Part shown: piece by piece, positions 32,650-41,471 of the stretch
How the letters are laid out: each line of letters starts with the position of its first letter
Position numbering within the stretch: position 1 is the first letter of the stretch
Virus record (IMG/VR): IMGVR_UViG_3300049729_000211
Coordinates: 1 to 64,000 of that record
Length of the DNA stretch: 64,000 bases
DNA from: a virus
Direction: 5' to 3' (one strand)
The notes under the pieces: model-generated
Told to the model about the DNA's origin: nothing
Database searches by the model: none
The model's input: the letters and a program-made list of their open reading frames with translations, nothing else
Program-made: the position numbers and the translations under genes

Positions 32650-35322
32650 CTACTGTCCGTGTCTCCACAAGCCATAGGCTTCCATGGGATCGTCGACGAT
32701 TTCAACTTCGTCGGGATCGTCATCCAGAGTCAGGTCATATCTGCGACATTCCGGATTCATGCATTTGCGGACCCGCTTGTGATCAGGAGTGCCCGAGGGT
32801 TCCCACTCGAGCTTGTGTTCGCAGTCAGGGCAGTAATCGCAGTTGGGGCACTCACCTTCTGCCGTGTCTCCCTTGCAGTTTTCACACACATCACAGTTGG
32901 TGCAACGACCCTGCTCATCGAACTTCTTCTCACCGCAGTTTGCACACTCGCCTTCACTGTTGATGGCGGCCTGCTTTAGAAGTGGATGTTTCACGTTTGC
33001 CTCTTTCTTTGCTGATGCCATCGAAAGTTGTGTCCATCTCATCTGGTTGTAGTCATCATCTTGGCTGCTGCGCGGCACTTCTTTCTTCTTCACATGTACG
33101 ATCGAATCCGGATACATGTCTTGATACATACCAGCAACTTCTTCAGCCGTTCCAGGATTGGTAACAACCTTGTCTTCGGCTGGGAAGTCAGCATTCTGGA
33201 AGTGGACATGCCACTCACCCGGCTTGCCGTCAATGATGATGTGATCAACTGGTCCAGACTCTGCCTTCTTGGTGCTGGCGTTCATCTTGATTTTCACCAT
33301 GTCGAGTTCGCCGGTGATTGCACGACGTTCCGACATATCCAGCATCGGATCAGCTAACTCTCTTTCGAGGAATTTCTTCCGTCTCTTGAGTTCTTCTGGA
33401 TCCATTTTCGAAACCTTCTTCTTCATTCTCCTGAACTGCTCAGGATTCACGTTGTCATTCCAATTCCACTGCAAACTGGGATGATTGACTCCTGTCTCAT
33501 CTTTCTTTTCGACAGGGTCCGCATGGACGACCGGATCGGCGATCTTGTGAGACTTGCCATTCTTCCGAACTTGGATGTCACTGGCAAACTTGACTGGAGC
33601 GGCATCGTGACTTGGCATGAACCCGCCACACTTTTCTCCACAGATGTCACAATCTCCTCTCTCGTCATGATCGTAGAATCCATGACCACAAATGCAAGAG
33701 GGATTGTCCTCGTTCCGCCAGGGAGCATCCTCGTTCATGGTTCTATGAGGGTGACCCTCTGGTAGCTTCTTGCGAGGCACATGATACTGTTCACCACTGG
33801 CATCTGTGAAGCCGGCAACATTCTCGTCGCTGATCATGGGATCGTATTCAGCTTCAGGATGCTTGGGATGGGATCCTGCCTGCTTGGCGTTCATGCGATA
33901 GATCTCTTGAAGAGTGTCTTCATCCTGATCAGTGATGGGATACCGCTCTTCCACCGGAGTCTCCTCATCTTCCCATCTGTTCAGAAGTTTGTGCTTCGTA
34001 GCAAAGGGGTTCGACTCCCTCTTCTCAGAACGCTGACGCTGTGGCATCGGAGCCTGACACCAGTCACAATACTTGTTTTCTGGGTTGTTGGGATGCTCAC
34101 ATTCCTCGCAGTAATTGGGGTCACCTGGACCCGGCTCCCAATTGGGATCGATGACGGCCTTCTTCGGAACGAACGCAGCGAAACGAGGTCCACCCTGTGG
34201 CTCTTGTACTCTTCGTTCCTCTTTCTTCTGCTCGTCTACATAGGCTGCATAGTCGGAGGGACGTTCCCACAGAGTCTTGTTGCAGTGCTGAAACTGTTCA
34301 GGAGTGGGAAGAGGAGCACCAGCGAACAGCCGATGTTGCAGCAACTTCTTAGACCCGAACATCTTCATGTCTTTGAGTTCCTGCTGGTCTGCATCACTGA
34401 AGGGATTGTCGTAGTTTGTTGCCTGCTGTTGAGGCTTAGGAAGCATCCTCTCCAGGTACTCAATGGCATCATCGATTGATCCCCAGTCGACATCAAGCTG
34501 ATTTGCAAGATCCTTCTTGGCCTCGATCTCCTTCTTGATCTGCTGAAGGCGAGAGATGGTGATGGGGAGATACCGGGGATCGTCTGTACCAGCCTTCTTG
34601 AGACTGCCGTTCTTGGGTCCTTCGAATTCCCTCATCCCTGGATACATCTTCTGGAACTGCAACCAGGCTCTCTCCTCCGCTCCCTGGTACTGTCTTTGAG
34701 CATGGCTGACGCCCATGTACTCTGATCCCAGATTGTTCATTTCCCGAGACAAGAGGTTCATGTATGTGCGACGTTCTTCAGGACTCAACACGACCAGCTT
34801 CTTGCGATTGAAGATGCCGCCGGACTTGGTGCGAACCATCTCGTCTCGTGGAACAGACGTGGTCGTGAATGGCTTGGACTCTTTCCCGTGAGCGCGATTC
34901 CAAAGCTCTGATTGAATCTTCTGGAACTCACGAAGTTCGTCCTGTCTGTACAGAAGCACTCCCCAGCGACGCTCTGCTCTCTTGTTGATCTCCTCGAGCC
35001 GTGCAAGCAGTTCTTCAGTCGTGCTGCTGGAAACCTGCTCGTGTTCAACATCCCGGTCCTTTGGTTCAAAATCGCGACTTGTCCAATTGACTCCTGCAGT
35101 CTTCTTCGGGCACTTGCAGTGTTCCTTCAGATAGTCGCATTCGGGGCAATAGGCTTTCTGCTCAGCCTCGTACTCCTTCTTGCATTTATCATTGCAGAAG
35201 TGGGGTCCACGCAGGGATTCGGAGTGGCTGTAGGTGGTGATGTGACGACCACACTGTTCACACTCAGCAGATCCTAGGATGGCTGCGGTCCGGCTGTTGT
35301 AACTTCTGAGAAGAGGATTCAT
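32650..35322 (-). CDS. Polyvalent-type protein with many zinc ribbons
   Basis: An 890-residue protein with at least five Cys clusters: ECEQCGRH..CNDKC and CPECDYLKEHCKC at the N-terminus, CEECEHPNNPENKYCDWC in the middle, CICGHGFYDHDERGDCDICG further on, and a dense C-terminal array (CANCGEK, CTNCDVCENC, CPNCDYCPDC). Between them are helical charged regions and a small alpha/beta segment (GKPGEWHVHF). RTAA (R11) and KKTA (K74) motifs link it to the other giant proteins. The ATG at 35322 has GGGAG upstream. No enzyme domain is recognised; nucleic-acid binding is likely. Confidence 0.7.
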   Translation of the reverse strand: MNPLLRSYNSRTAAILGSAECEQCGRHITTYSHSESLRGPHFCNDKCKKEYEAEQKAYCPECDYLKEHCKCPKKTAGVNWTSRDFEPKDRDVEHEQVSSSTTEELLARLEEINKRAERRWGVLLYRQDELREFQKIQSELWNRAHGKESKPFTTTSVPRDEMVRTKSGGIFNRKKLVVLSPEERRTYMNLLSREMNNLGSEYMGVSHAQRQYQGAEERAWLQFQKMYPGMREFEGPKNGSLKKAGTDDPRYLPITISRLQQIKKEIEAKKDLANQLDVDWGSIDDAIEYLERMLPKPQQQATNYDNPFSDADQQELKDMKMFGSKKLLQHRLFAGAPLPTPEQFQHCNKTLWERPSDYAAYVDEQKKEERRVQEPQGGPRFAAFVPKKAVIDPNWEPGPGDPNYCEECEHPNNPENKYCDWCQAPMPQRQRSEKRESNPFATKHKLLNRWEDEETPVEERYPITDQDEDTLQEIYRMNAKQAGSHPKHPEAEYDPMISDENVAGFTDASGEQYHVPRKKLPEGHPHRTMNEDAPWRNEDNPSCICGHGFYDHDERGDCDICGEKCGGFMPSHDAAPVKFASDIQVRKNGKSHKIADPVVHADPVEKKDETGVNHPSLQWNWNDNVNPEQFRRMKKKVSKMDPEELKRRKKFLERELADPMLDMSERRAITGELDMVKIKMNASTKKAESGPVDHIIIDGKPGEWHVHFQNADFPAEDKVVTNPGTAEEVAGMYQDMYPDSIVHVKKKEVPRSSQDDDYNQMRWTQLSMASAKKEANVKHPLLKQAAINSEGECANCGEKKFDEQGRCTNCDVCENCKGDTAEGECPNCDYCPDCEHKLEWEPSGTPDHKRVRKCMNPECRRYDLTLDDDPDEVEIVDDPMEAYGLWRHGQ

Positions 35323-35392
35323 CGAAACTCCCGAACACACGATGTTCTACAATGTATTTAGAAGTTGGAGCGGTGTGCGGTATTATGTAGAT

Positions 35393-36229
35393 ATGAGCGT
35401 AGATACCCTGAATTCCTTCATAGAAGAGCGGGAAGAGATTCGTGTGAGGAAGGAATCGGGCCAGCCATGGCCCTGGACTTCCAACGTGATTTTCTTGACC
35501 TACAAGTTCTGTAACGTCTGTCGCGAGGATGATCGAACCACGCGGTGGATTGCCAAGAACTGGAGAGAACCACATGCTGACGACCCCGATCTTTGGTTTG
35601 CCCTGGTCATAGCTCGCCGCGTTCTCAACTGGCCCTGGAGCATGCAAGCTCTTGGATACCCGGTGCCCTGGGATTCAGCTTACTTCACCTCAGTCACCAC
35701 ATCCCTGATGACCTCTGGCCAGAAATGCTACGACACAGCCTATCAGCTTCTCGTTCAAGGACAGAAGGGTGACAAGGCTGAGAACATGATCAAGCACATC
35801 CTCAATCCTCTCTGGGAACATCGTGAACACATCCGACCCAGGCAGTACGATGAGTTGCGAACCTTCTTCAATCGACTCTCAGCCTTCAAGTACATGGGTC
35901 TGTTTTACACCGGCCAGGTCGTGGCTGATCTGAAGTATGCTCAACTGACGAATGCTCTAGACTGGGATTCGTTTGCTGTGCCAGGTCCTGGAAGCGAACG
36001 CGGCCTCAATCGAGTTCTCGGCAAGCCCAAGGAGTGTGCTTGGACTGTCAAGGGTTGGACCGAAGCACTAGAAAATCTGAGACCTCAGATCAGAATGAAG
36101 ATCCATGCTCAAGATCTCCAGAACTGCCTCTGTGAGTTCGACAAGTATGAGCGCATCAGACTGGGAGAAGGTCGGGTGCGTCCATATCACCCTGCTCCTC
36201 CTATGGTGACTGACGGGAGTTCGTCATGA
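35393..36229 (+). CDS. 5-hmdU kinase helical-domain / thymine pyrophosphorylase-like protein
   Basis: A 278-residue protein matching the all-helical domain of phage 5-hydroxymethyl-dU DNA kinases and alpha-glutamyl/putrescinyl-thymine pyrophosphorylases: FIEEREEIRVRKESGQPWPW, DDRTTRWIAKNWREPHADDP, VPGPGSERGLNR and IHAQDLQNCLCEFDKYER. No P-loop kinase domain is attached. These proteins act in hypermodification of thymine in phage DNA. The ATG at 35393 is preferred because TATTAT lies 6 nt upstream; an ATG at 35342 would add 17 residues. It shares an upstream region with the divergent gene starting at 35322. Confidence 0.72.
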   Translation: MSVDTLNSFIEEREEIRVRKESGQPWPWTSNVIFLTYKFCNVCREDDRTTRWIAKNWREPHADDPDLWFALVIARRVLNWPWSMQALGYPVPWDSAYFTSVTTSLMTSGQKCYDTAYQLLVQGQKGDKAENMIKHILNPLWEHREHIRPRQYDELRTFFNRLSAFKYMGLFYTGQVVADLKYAQLTNALDWDSFAVPGPGSERGLNRVLGKPKECAWTVKGWTEALENLRPQIRMKIHAQDLQNCLCEFDKYERIRLGEGRVRPYHPAPPMVTDGSSS

Positions 36230-36495
36230 GTGAATCCCAGAAGACTATCTATCCCACTCTAATCGCTGCCTACGGTCGGAGATCAACGGTTACTGTCAAA
36301 GAGGCCATCTTTTTCCTCATTGATCGCAACTCTAGTGAACCCTTGCGTCCCACTGAGCTCTTGAGAGATCTCACTACCAGGTTTGTTCCACCGTACACAT
36401 ACAGCGAAGTTCAGGATGAGATTTCGAAACTGCTGGAGGAAAATGTCATTCTGCTAACCCCGAACCTCCGTGTTGTCAGACAGAAATCCTCTTAG
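36226..36495 (+). CDS. Small winged-helix-like protein
   Basis: An 89-residue protein coupled by ATGA to the gene before it. VKEAIFFLIDRNSSEPLRPT, then YSEVQDEISKLLEENVILLT, has the helix-helix-wing pattern of a winged-helix DNA-binding fold. It converges with the next minus-strand gene, sharing 4 nt. Confidence 0.6.
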   Translation: MSESQKTIYPTLIAAYGRRSTVTVKEAIFFLIDRNSSEPLRPTELLRDLTTRFVPPYTYSEVQDEISKLLEENVILLTPNLRVVRQKSS

Positions 36496-36926
36496 AACCA
36501 AGCATCGTCACCAAAGTTATCAGCATTTCCGTTCATCCATGGCGGAGGGTCATCGATAAACAGAGGGAAGGGATTCTCCTGAAACTCCATCTGAACTCCC
36601 AGTGAAACTCCTACAATTGGCCTGACACTGATCAGAGTCACCATTGCCATCTTGTAAAGAACAAAAGGGAAGGGGATCTTGCCATCCATACGAATGTCGA
36701 ATCCCTGTGTTGGATTGATGTAGAAGGCGCGCATCTGATCCCACTCCATGGTGATGCCCGCAAGAGGCTGAGTCAGGAGTAGAAACGAGTTCTCAGGTGC
36801 ATTATCCTGACAGTTGCCAGGGTCTGGAACTCCAATGAGCAAGGTTGTATTATTGGCCGTAGTCGTCATGCTTTGAACGACCATGATCGGTCGATATCCT
36901 TCGAATTCTTTGACGGCTAAGAGCAT
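36492..36926 (-). CDS. Hypothetical protein
   Basis: A 144-residue protein starting MLLAVKEFEGYRPIMVVQSM, strand-rich with a Pro/Asp-rich C-terminus (PLFIDDPPPWMNGNADNF). The ATG at 36926 begins right after the upstream stop at 36928. It could be a small structural protein, but there is no recognisable domain. Confidence 0.65.
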   Translation of the reverse strand: MLLAVKEFEGYRPIMVVQSMTTTANNTTLLIGVPDPGNCQDNAPENSFLLLTQPLAGITMEWDQMRAFYINPTQGFDIRMDGKIPFPFVLYKMAMVTLISVRPIVGVSLGVQMEFQENPFPLFIDDPPPWMNGNADNFGDDAWF

Positions 36927-36927
36927 G

Positions 36928-38409
36928 TTATCCTTTGTAGATGTTGACCTCATCCTGAGGATTGAAGCGACGAACCTGACCTGGCTCGCCCAGAAGTGCA
37001 ACCTTGCCACCTTCCAAAGTCGCTTTCTTCACAGCCATGAAAGTACCTGACATGGCAAGAATATCGCCAGGCTGAATCATGTCAGCTGTCACCCAATGAA
37101 GTTCCTTTGATCGAGTTGAAGCATACAAACCCCAGTCAACAGTATGATTCAGCTTCTCTCCTCTGGGCACGTCGTTCTCTTCCAGTCCAGGACGGAGGAC
37201 TCTGTTGTCAGGACCAGTGGTGGTGAATTTCCATTCCTTGGTATCTGGGAAGGAGTACTGAATGTCCTCCACCATATCCTCAAGAGCTTCATCGATGTTC
37301 TCGCTAGCACCAGAGACCGATATTCGAATCCACTTCTTGCTTGGGTCACTGAAGACATACCCGCGATCAAGGCGGTCAAAGGAATATCCATGAGAGGGCA
37401 GTCCATTTGCACTGCAGAACTTCTCATGAAGACACATTATCTTGAGACCACGATCGTTCTTCGTATACATCCTGTACATGGGGAAGACGTATGGTCCGTT
37501 GTCAGGAGTCCAGAGCCACTTCATCTCAGGTGCGAGAGCCGTGGGTGTCTTGTATCCTTCGGGGATGTAGTAACTGGCCTTCTTGCTCATCGAACCGAGC
37601 TTGGGTGGCTCATTGATTCCCTTGACGATGCCGTGATCCCAGTTCTTCCCACAGTCGTTGCACTTGGCTGTCTCAAAGTCAGTCGGCATCAGGCTGTAAT
37701 CAGAGGATCCACAGTTGGGACACTTTGGTTTCTTTGTAGACTGTTTACGGGCACTGGGCTTGTTGAAATCTCCATAAGTATACTTGTGGCATGGACGCAT
37801 GTTCTTAACCTGAAGACGAACACCTTGCTCCGGAGTGATTTCTCCACCAGCACCCTGAACTTCAGGTTCCCAGAAAGTACCACCCCATCCACGCAGAACT
37901 GTTCCGCCATCGACTGGGAAGGCCAGCAAGGGATAGTTTTCACTGAGATAGCTAGCAAGATTTCCTTCTATTTCTCCAACACGTTGAATCCAGCCTTCTC
38001 CAAGATCTGCAGTTGATATGGTGCGTAGTTTTGTGATCCATTGATTGATTTGTTCTATTGTACCATTCATTCCAGTGGAGATCATGGGATACTGATCTCC
38101 TCTAGGACCATGGTCTAGTGCTTTGCCAAAGTAGACTGCATACTCTTCTCCAGAAGCCGTCTTGTTGCCATCACGAACGGAGATCAGAGTGATGCCCTTT
38201 TCCCTGGCCTTGAACGGATCGACGATGTGGTCTTTCCAGCGCACCGTCCACAGGGCCTTCTCATCTGCCTTGGTGGGAGACTTGACGATGTCGACCATGG
38301 GGCCAAACACATCCACCAACTGAAAGTTACGCTCTTGCTCAGTGGGGAGCAGACCGATGATTTCAGCATGATGCCAAGGATTGGCCGCCAGCAATAGCTT
38401 AGAGATCAT
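36928..38409 (-). CDS. Multidomain protein with repeat domain and zinc ribbon
   Basis: A 493-residue protein. After a leader MISKLLLAANPW and an 80-residue region comes KTAS (K83), then a copy of the repeat domain of the 29656-32640 protein (GMNGTIEQINQWITKL, FPVDGGTV, EQGVRLQVKNM). CPNCGSSDY..CNDCGKNW is a zinc ribbon near 225-255. KKAS (K277) precedes a region ending in an SH3- or barrel-like segment (MIQPGDILAMSGTFMAVKKA). The ATG has AAAAGGACTGAC upstream. Confidence 0.72.
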   Translation of the reverse strand: MISKLLLAANPWHHAEIIGLLPTEQERNFQLVDVFGPMVDIVKSPTKADEKALWTVRWKDHIVDPFKAREKGITLISVRDGNKTASGEEYAVYFGKALDHGPRGDQYPMISTGMNGTIEQINQWITKLRTISTADLGEGWIQRVGEIEGNLASYLSENYPLLAFPVDGGTVLRGWGGTFWEPEVQGAGGEITPEQGVRLQVKNMRPCHKYTYGDFNKPSARKQSTKKPKCPNCGSSDYSLMPTDFETAKCNDCGKNWDHGIVKGINEPPKLGSMSKKASYYIPEGYKTPTALAPEMKWLWTPDNGPYVFPMYRMYTKNDRGLKIMCLHEKFCSANGLPSHGYSFDRLDRGYVFSDPSKKWIRISVSGASENIDEALEDMVEDIQYSFPDTKEWKFTTTGPDNRVLRPGLEENDVPRGEKLNHTVDWGLYASTRSKELHWVTADMIQPGDILAMSGTFMAVKKATLEGGKVALLGEPGQVRRFNPQDEVNIYKG

Positions 38410-38410
38410 G

Positions 38411-38632
38411 TCAGTCCTTTTGTTCCTTCTGCTCTGCCCGCAAACCTGCGATCACTGGAAGCAGGACCTCTTGGATTTGATACATGAAGAAAGAAACCAG
38501 TTTCTGAGCACCAGGTTCAGCTATCTGTTCTTCAGTGACTGCATCCCAGATGTCCTCAATGACCAGATTATACCCTTGATCCTTGGTCACATCATTGTGC
38601 TGAAGAAAATCAACAAGTTCAGTGGTTTTCAT
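38411..38632 (-). CDS. Small helical protein
   Basis: A 73-residue protein (MKTTELVDFLQHNDVTKDQG) ending in a Lys/Glu-rich tail. The ATG at 38632 is chosen over an upstream GTG because GGTGGAGG lies 5 nt before it. Coupled to the next gene on the same strand. Confidence 0.65.
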   Translation of the reverse strand: MKTTELVDFLQHNDVTKDQGYNLVIEDIWDAVTEEQIAEPGAQKLVSFFMYQIQEVLLPVIAGLRAEQKEQKD

Positions 38633-38653
38633 GCTAACCTCCACCTGTTGGAG

Positions 38654-38682
38654 TAACCGCTATTCGGATTTCTTCCGTAGAA
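38654..38682 (+). promoter_or_regulatory. Leaderless-type phage promoter of the TOPRIM gene
   Basis: TAACCG (38654-38659), 17 nt, GTAGAA (38677-38682), then 6 nt to the ATG at 38689. It lies just upstream of the divergent gene that starts at 38632. Confidence 0.75.
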
Positions 38683-38688
38683 TAAAGC

Positions 38689-39699
38689 ATGCCTCTGATT
38701 TGCTATACTCCGAAGACGTTCAATGCTGACAAGCTGGATCTGATCGCCAAAGCCAATGTCATCTTGAACCAGTATGCATCAGACGGTTACGATCTCACCT
38801 TGCGCCAGCTGTACTATCAGTTTGTGTCCAAGAACTACATCCCCAACTCAGTCAAGGAGTATGTCAAGCTCGGAGATCTCATCTCCGATGCCCGACTCGC
38901 TGGACTCGTGGACTGGTTCATGATTGTAGATCGCGGTCGTGGAATGGTCAAGAACAATCACTGGCAGAAACCCAGTCAGTTGGTCGAAGCGGCGGCGGAC
39001 CAATTCGCTACCGACAAGTGGGACAATCAAGCACACTATGTAGAAGTCTGGGTGGAGAAGGATAGCCTCCGTGGCATCATCGCCAGAGCTTGCCAGCCTC
39101 TCGATGTTCCACATTTCAGTTGCCGTGGATACAACTCTCAGTCGGAAATGTGGGTCGCTGCCCAGCGTCTACTGGTTGCCCGGGAGAAGGGCAAAGAGGT
39201 TCACATCATCCACCTTGGCGACCATGACCCAAGTGGAATCGACATGTCTCGGGATATGGAAGACCGGCTCACAATCTTCACTCGTGACCCAGTCCACATT
39301 GATCGTATCGCGCTGAACATGAACCAGATTCAGCAGTACGATCCTCCTCCGAACCCGGCCAAGATCACCGACTCTCGCTATGAATCATATCGCAAGCACT
39401 TCGGTGAGAGTTCCTGGGAACTGGACGCATTGGCTCCGGAGATCATCGTTGATCTCATCGAAACTGCTGTCAAGAAGTATCGCAATCAGGAACTCTGGGA
39501 CAAAGCTGTCAAGGATGAGAAGCGTGGCAAAGACACACTTCGCTACATCCACCAGTATTTTCCAGAGGTTGTGAAGTTCATTCGTTCCGAGCGCGAGAAG
39601 GACGACTCTCCGGTCATCTGCCAAGGATGTGGAGCTACTCAGGCCAACCCTCGCTGCCTGTGCCATGACGAACCTCGACCCAAGTGGATTCTGGAGTAA
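38689..39699 (+). CDS. Stand-alone TOPRIM protein related to topoisomerase VI A / Spo11
   Basis: A 336-residue protein. An N-terminal winged-helix-like region (TLRQLYYQFVSKNYIP..SVK) precedes a TOPRIM fold: VEVWVEKDSLRG holds the catalytic Glu and HIIHLGDHDPSGIDMSRD the DxD-type metal site. This order matches topoisomerase VI subunit A and Spo11. No subunit B-like GHKL partner lies nearby, except rIIA at 6 kb. A C-terminal CQGC..CLC pair may bind zinc. Leaderless start. A nuclease or topoisomerase role in replication or recombination is plausible. Confidence 0.75.
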   Translation: MPLICYTPKTFNADKLDLIAKANVILNQYASDGYDLTLRQLYYQFVSKNYIPNSVKEYVKLGDLISDARLAGLVDWFMIVDRGRGMVKNNHWQKPSQLVEAAADQFATDKWDNQAHYVEVWVEKDSLRGIIARACQPLDVPHFSCRGYNSQSEMWVAAQRLLVAREKGKEVHIIHLGDHDPSGIDMSRDMEDRLTIFTRDPVHIDRIALNMNQIQQYDPPPNPAKITDSRYESYRKHFGESSWELDALAPEIIVDLIETAVKKYRNQELWDKAVKDEKRGKDTLRYIHQYFPEVVKFIRSEREKDDSPVICQGCGATQANPRCLCHDEPRPKWILE

Positions 39700-39700
39700 A

Positions 39701-40039
39701 ATGTCTACCCTCGATGCTTTGAAAGGTTTCTACGAGCAAGAAAAGGATCAGCCTCTCAAACTGATGTATCTGTCTGTTGGCAGCTTGAAGGGTTGGCTTG
39801 GAGCATTCATTGTACTTGCTCATGGACCTAACGATGCCGTACTGAAACTGACTCTAGACCACCCGGACATTCAGCCTGATCATATCCTGGGATCGCCACT
39901 TTCAGACGATATGATTGTCTCTGAGTCCGATCGGAATAGACTTCTCACCAAGTCAGAAGTGGAAGCTATTTTCGGAAAGCTCGAACATCTGAGAACAAAC
40001 CTTTGTTGTGGCCATACTCGTGTAGTGGAGGATCAATGA
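39701..40039 (+). CDS. Hypothetical protein
   Basis: A 112-residue protein (MSTLDALKGFYEQEKDQPLK) with a mixed alpha/beta pattern and CCGH near the C-terminus. CTGGAGTAAA precedes the ATG, directly after the TOPRIM gene. No family is recognised. Confidence 0.65.
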   Translation: MSTLDALKGFYEQEKDQPLKLMYLSVGSLKGWLGAFIVLAHGPNDAVLKLTLDHPDIQPDHILGSPLSDDMIVSESDRNRLLTKSEVEAIFGKLEHLRTNLCCGHTRVVEDQ

Positions 40040-40248
40040 GCCTAGCACCGCAGAATCTCGTAGACAAGAAGTGGACCACAGAGATTTCTCTCACTCAACC
40101 AGAGATGAGGGAACTACATGAGTCCGTGGACTTCTTGAAGACCATGCTCAAGGATGCACTAGAACAGGGTCCACTTGTCATTCATCCCACCGGCGCTGCA
40201 ATCAAGTACATTGAACTTCTGACAAAATTCATGGATAAGAACTTCTAG
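40036..40248 (+). CDS. Small hypothetical protein
   Basis: A 70-residue helical protein (MSLAPQNLVDKKWTTEISLT) joined by ATGA to the gene before it. No domain is recognised. Confidence 0.6.
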   Translation: MSLAPQNLVDKKWTTEISLTQPEMRELHESVDFLKTMLKDALEQGPLVIHPTGAAIKYIELLTKFMDKNF

Positions 40249-40253
40249 ATTCC

Positions 40254-40282
40254 TAACCGTTTGAAACTCGCATCAGGTAGAG
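40254..40282 (+). promoter_or_regulatory. Leaderless-type phage promoter
   Basis: TAACCG (40254-40259), 17 nt, GTAGAG (40277-40282), then 7 nt to the ATG at 40290, one more than usual. Confidence 0.7.
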
Positions 40283-40289
40283 AGAAGGT

Positions 40290-40550
40290 ATGAGTCAAGC
40301 ATATTCTCACGCCACTGTCGCCGCTGCCTTTGAGATCGCCGCCAAGACCACGACGATCGCCCTGACCAAACGGGCCTTCGAATTCGCCATCCTTCGCGAC
40401 AACCAGATGTACTCTTACGATGGCTGGTCTTTCATCCAGCACATGAACGAACTCTGGATCGAAGGAGAAGTTGACGGTCAGAAACGCTATCGCATGGCAG
40501 AGCACCTGGGATTCGGATGGGTGTCTGGTGCCAGTTTAGAGGTAGTGTAA
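40290..40550 (+). CDS. Small hypothetical protein
   Basis: An 86-residue protein (MSQAYSHATVAAAFEIAAKT) with an Ala-rich N-terminal helix. First of five overlapping genes (TAATG, ATGA, GTGA and one longer overlap) ending at 41.3 kb. Function unknown. Confidence 0.65.
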   Translation: MSQAYSHATVAAAFEIAAKTTTIALTKRAFEFAILRDNQMYSYDGWSFIQHMNELWIEGEVDGQKRYRMAEHLGFGWVSGASLEVV

Positions 40551-40741
40551 TGCTGACAGTCACGACCACCTACACCATCGTGCCAGTGAACTACGTCATC
40601 AAGACTGAGTTTGTAAATCCTCCCATACCTGACCGCAGCAAAGACTGGTGCGCGTTCCCAGAAGGTCAGGAAGAAGCCGGTCCCTATGGATGGGGACGCA
40701 CCGAAGAGGAAGCGATCGAGTCCTTCATGGAGAATCTATGA
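40550..40741 (+). CDS. Small hypothetical protein
   Basis: A 63-residue protein (MLTVTTTYTIVPVNYVIKTE) starting inside the previous stop (TAATG). Beta-rich, then acidic. The ending WGRTEEEAIESFMENL resembles the helix of small HicB-like or dsRBD-like folds, but this is weak. Confidence 0.6.
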   Translation: MLTVTTTYTIVPVNYVIKTEFVNPPIPDRSKDWCAFPEGQEEAGPYGWGRTEEEAIESFMENL

Positions 40742-40890
40742 ACGTCGCCGAATACCTCTCCGCTCGCGGCTGGAAACTCTACCGCACAAGGTTTGAAGGA
40801 AAACCGGCTCAGTGGTCCTCTCCCTACGAGAACAAGGTATACGATCAGAAAGAAGCATACAAGACCGAGAAAGCAAAGTGGGCCAAGTGA
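40738..40890 (+). CDS. Small hypothetical protein
   Basis: A 50-residue basic protein (MNVAEYLSARGWKLYRTRFE) joined by ATGA to its neighbour. The pattern of a helix followed by aromatic residues suggests a small nucleic-acid-binding or inhibitor protein. Unknown. Confidence 0.55.
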   Translation: MNVAEYLSARGWKLYRTRFEGKPAQWSSPYENKVYDQKEAYKTEKAKWAK

Positions 40891-41159
40891 GCCAGTACCT
40901 TACATTGCGCGATGTAGACGAGATGCCCATCTCGGATTTCGAAGTCTACAACGAATGGATGGAGGCAGTTCGGCACTTCGGTTACACGATTGCTCTCGCC
41001 AATGCCCGGCCTCGTATCGCGCTTCTGCTCAGCATGACTCCTGAGCGAGTTCAAGGTTTCATGGAGAAGTTCGACCTGGAACACAATCCTCCTCGCTTTC
41101 CAATAGGTTCTGAAGAAACAGAAGAAATGGAGCTTACAAATGAACAGCCACAATTTTGA
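40887..41159 (+). CDS. Small hypothetical protein
   Basis: A 90-residue protein read from GTG in a GTGA overlap (VSQYLTLRDVDEMPISDFEV). Mostly helical. Unknown function. Confidence 0.6.
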   Translation: MSQYLTLRDVDEMPISDFEVYNEWMEAVRHFGYTIALANARPRIALLLSMTPERVQGFMEKFDLEHNPPRFPIGSEETEEMELTNEQPQF

Positions 41160-41352
41160 ACTGATCACGAAGTGCATCGAAACTCAGCGTCGTTGGATGC
41201 ACGCGGCAAGCAGGATCACGGAAGCTAACCCATCGACCGTCCAGCAATATGGGTTCGCCTCCGTTTGTACAAGAACATTTTGGAGGATTCTTCACTCTCA
41301 TTTATGTTTCCTCATCTGCGCAACTACTAAGTTGACATGCTCATGGCTGTAG
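41140..41352 (+). pseudogene. Gene truncated by the 41.3-43.5 kb cassette
   Basis: A good start (ATG after GGAGCTTACAA) opens MNSHNFELITKCIETQRRWM, continuing about 45 plausible residues. The reading frame then runs into the opposite-strand cassette and becomes hydrophobic and unlike a protein. The frame therefore looks interrupted near 41.27-41.30 kb. A plus-strand frame with no start codon resumes near 43.50 kb and could be its other part, but this is unproven. Confidence 0.5.
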
Positions 41353-41471
41353 TCCAGCGTTCCATCGTCCTGCCAGAGCGTGTCTGCGATTGCTTTGGCT
41401 GTCTCATGGGCTTTCGGGGAATGGTCCCGCAGTACGTCGAGCGCGTGTTCAATCATGCGGTGACGCTTCAT
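41298..41471 (-). CDS. Small cassette protein
   Basis: A 57-residue protein (MKRHRMIEHALDVLRDHSPK) whose helix-rich sequence with AHETAKAIADTLWQDDG suggests a small DNA-binding or regulatory protein. It overlaps the stop of the gene before by ATGA. Last gene of the minus-strand cassette. Confidence 0.55.
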   Translation of the reverse strand: MKRHRMIEHALDVLRDHSPKAHETAKAIADTLWQDDGTLDYSHEHVNLVVAQMRKHK

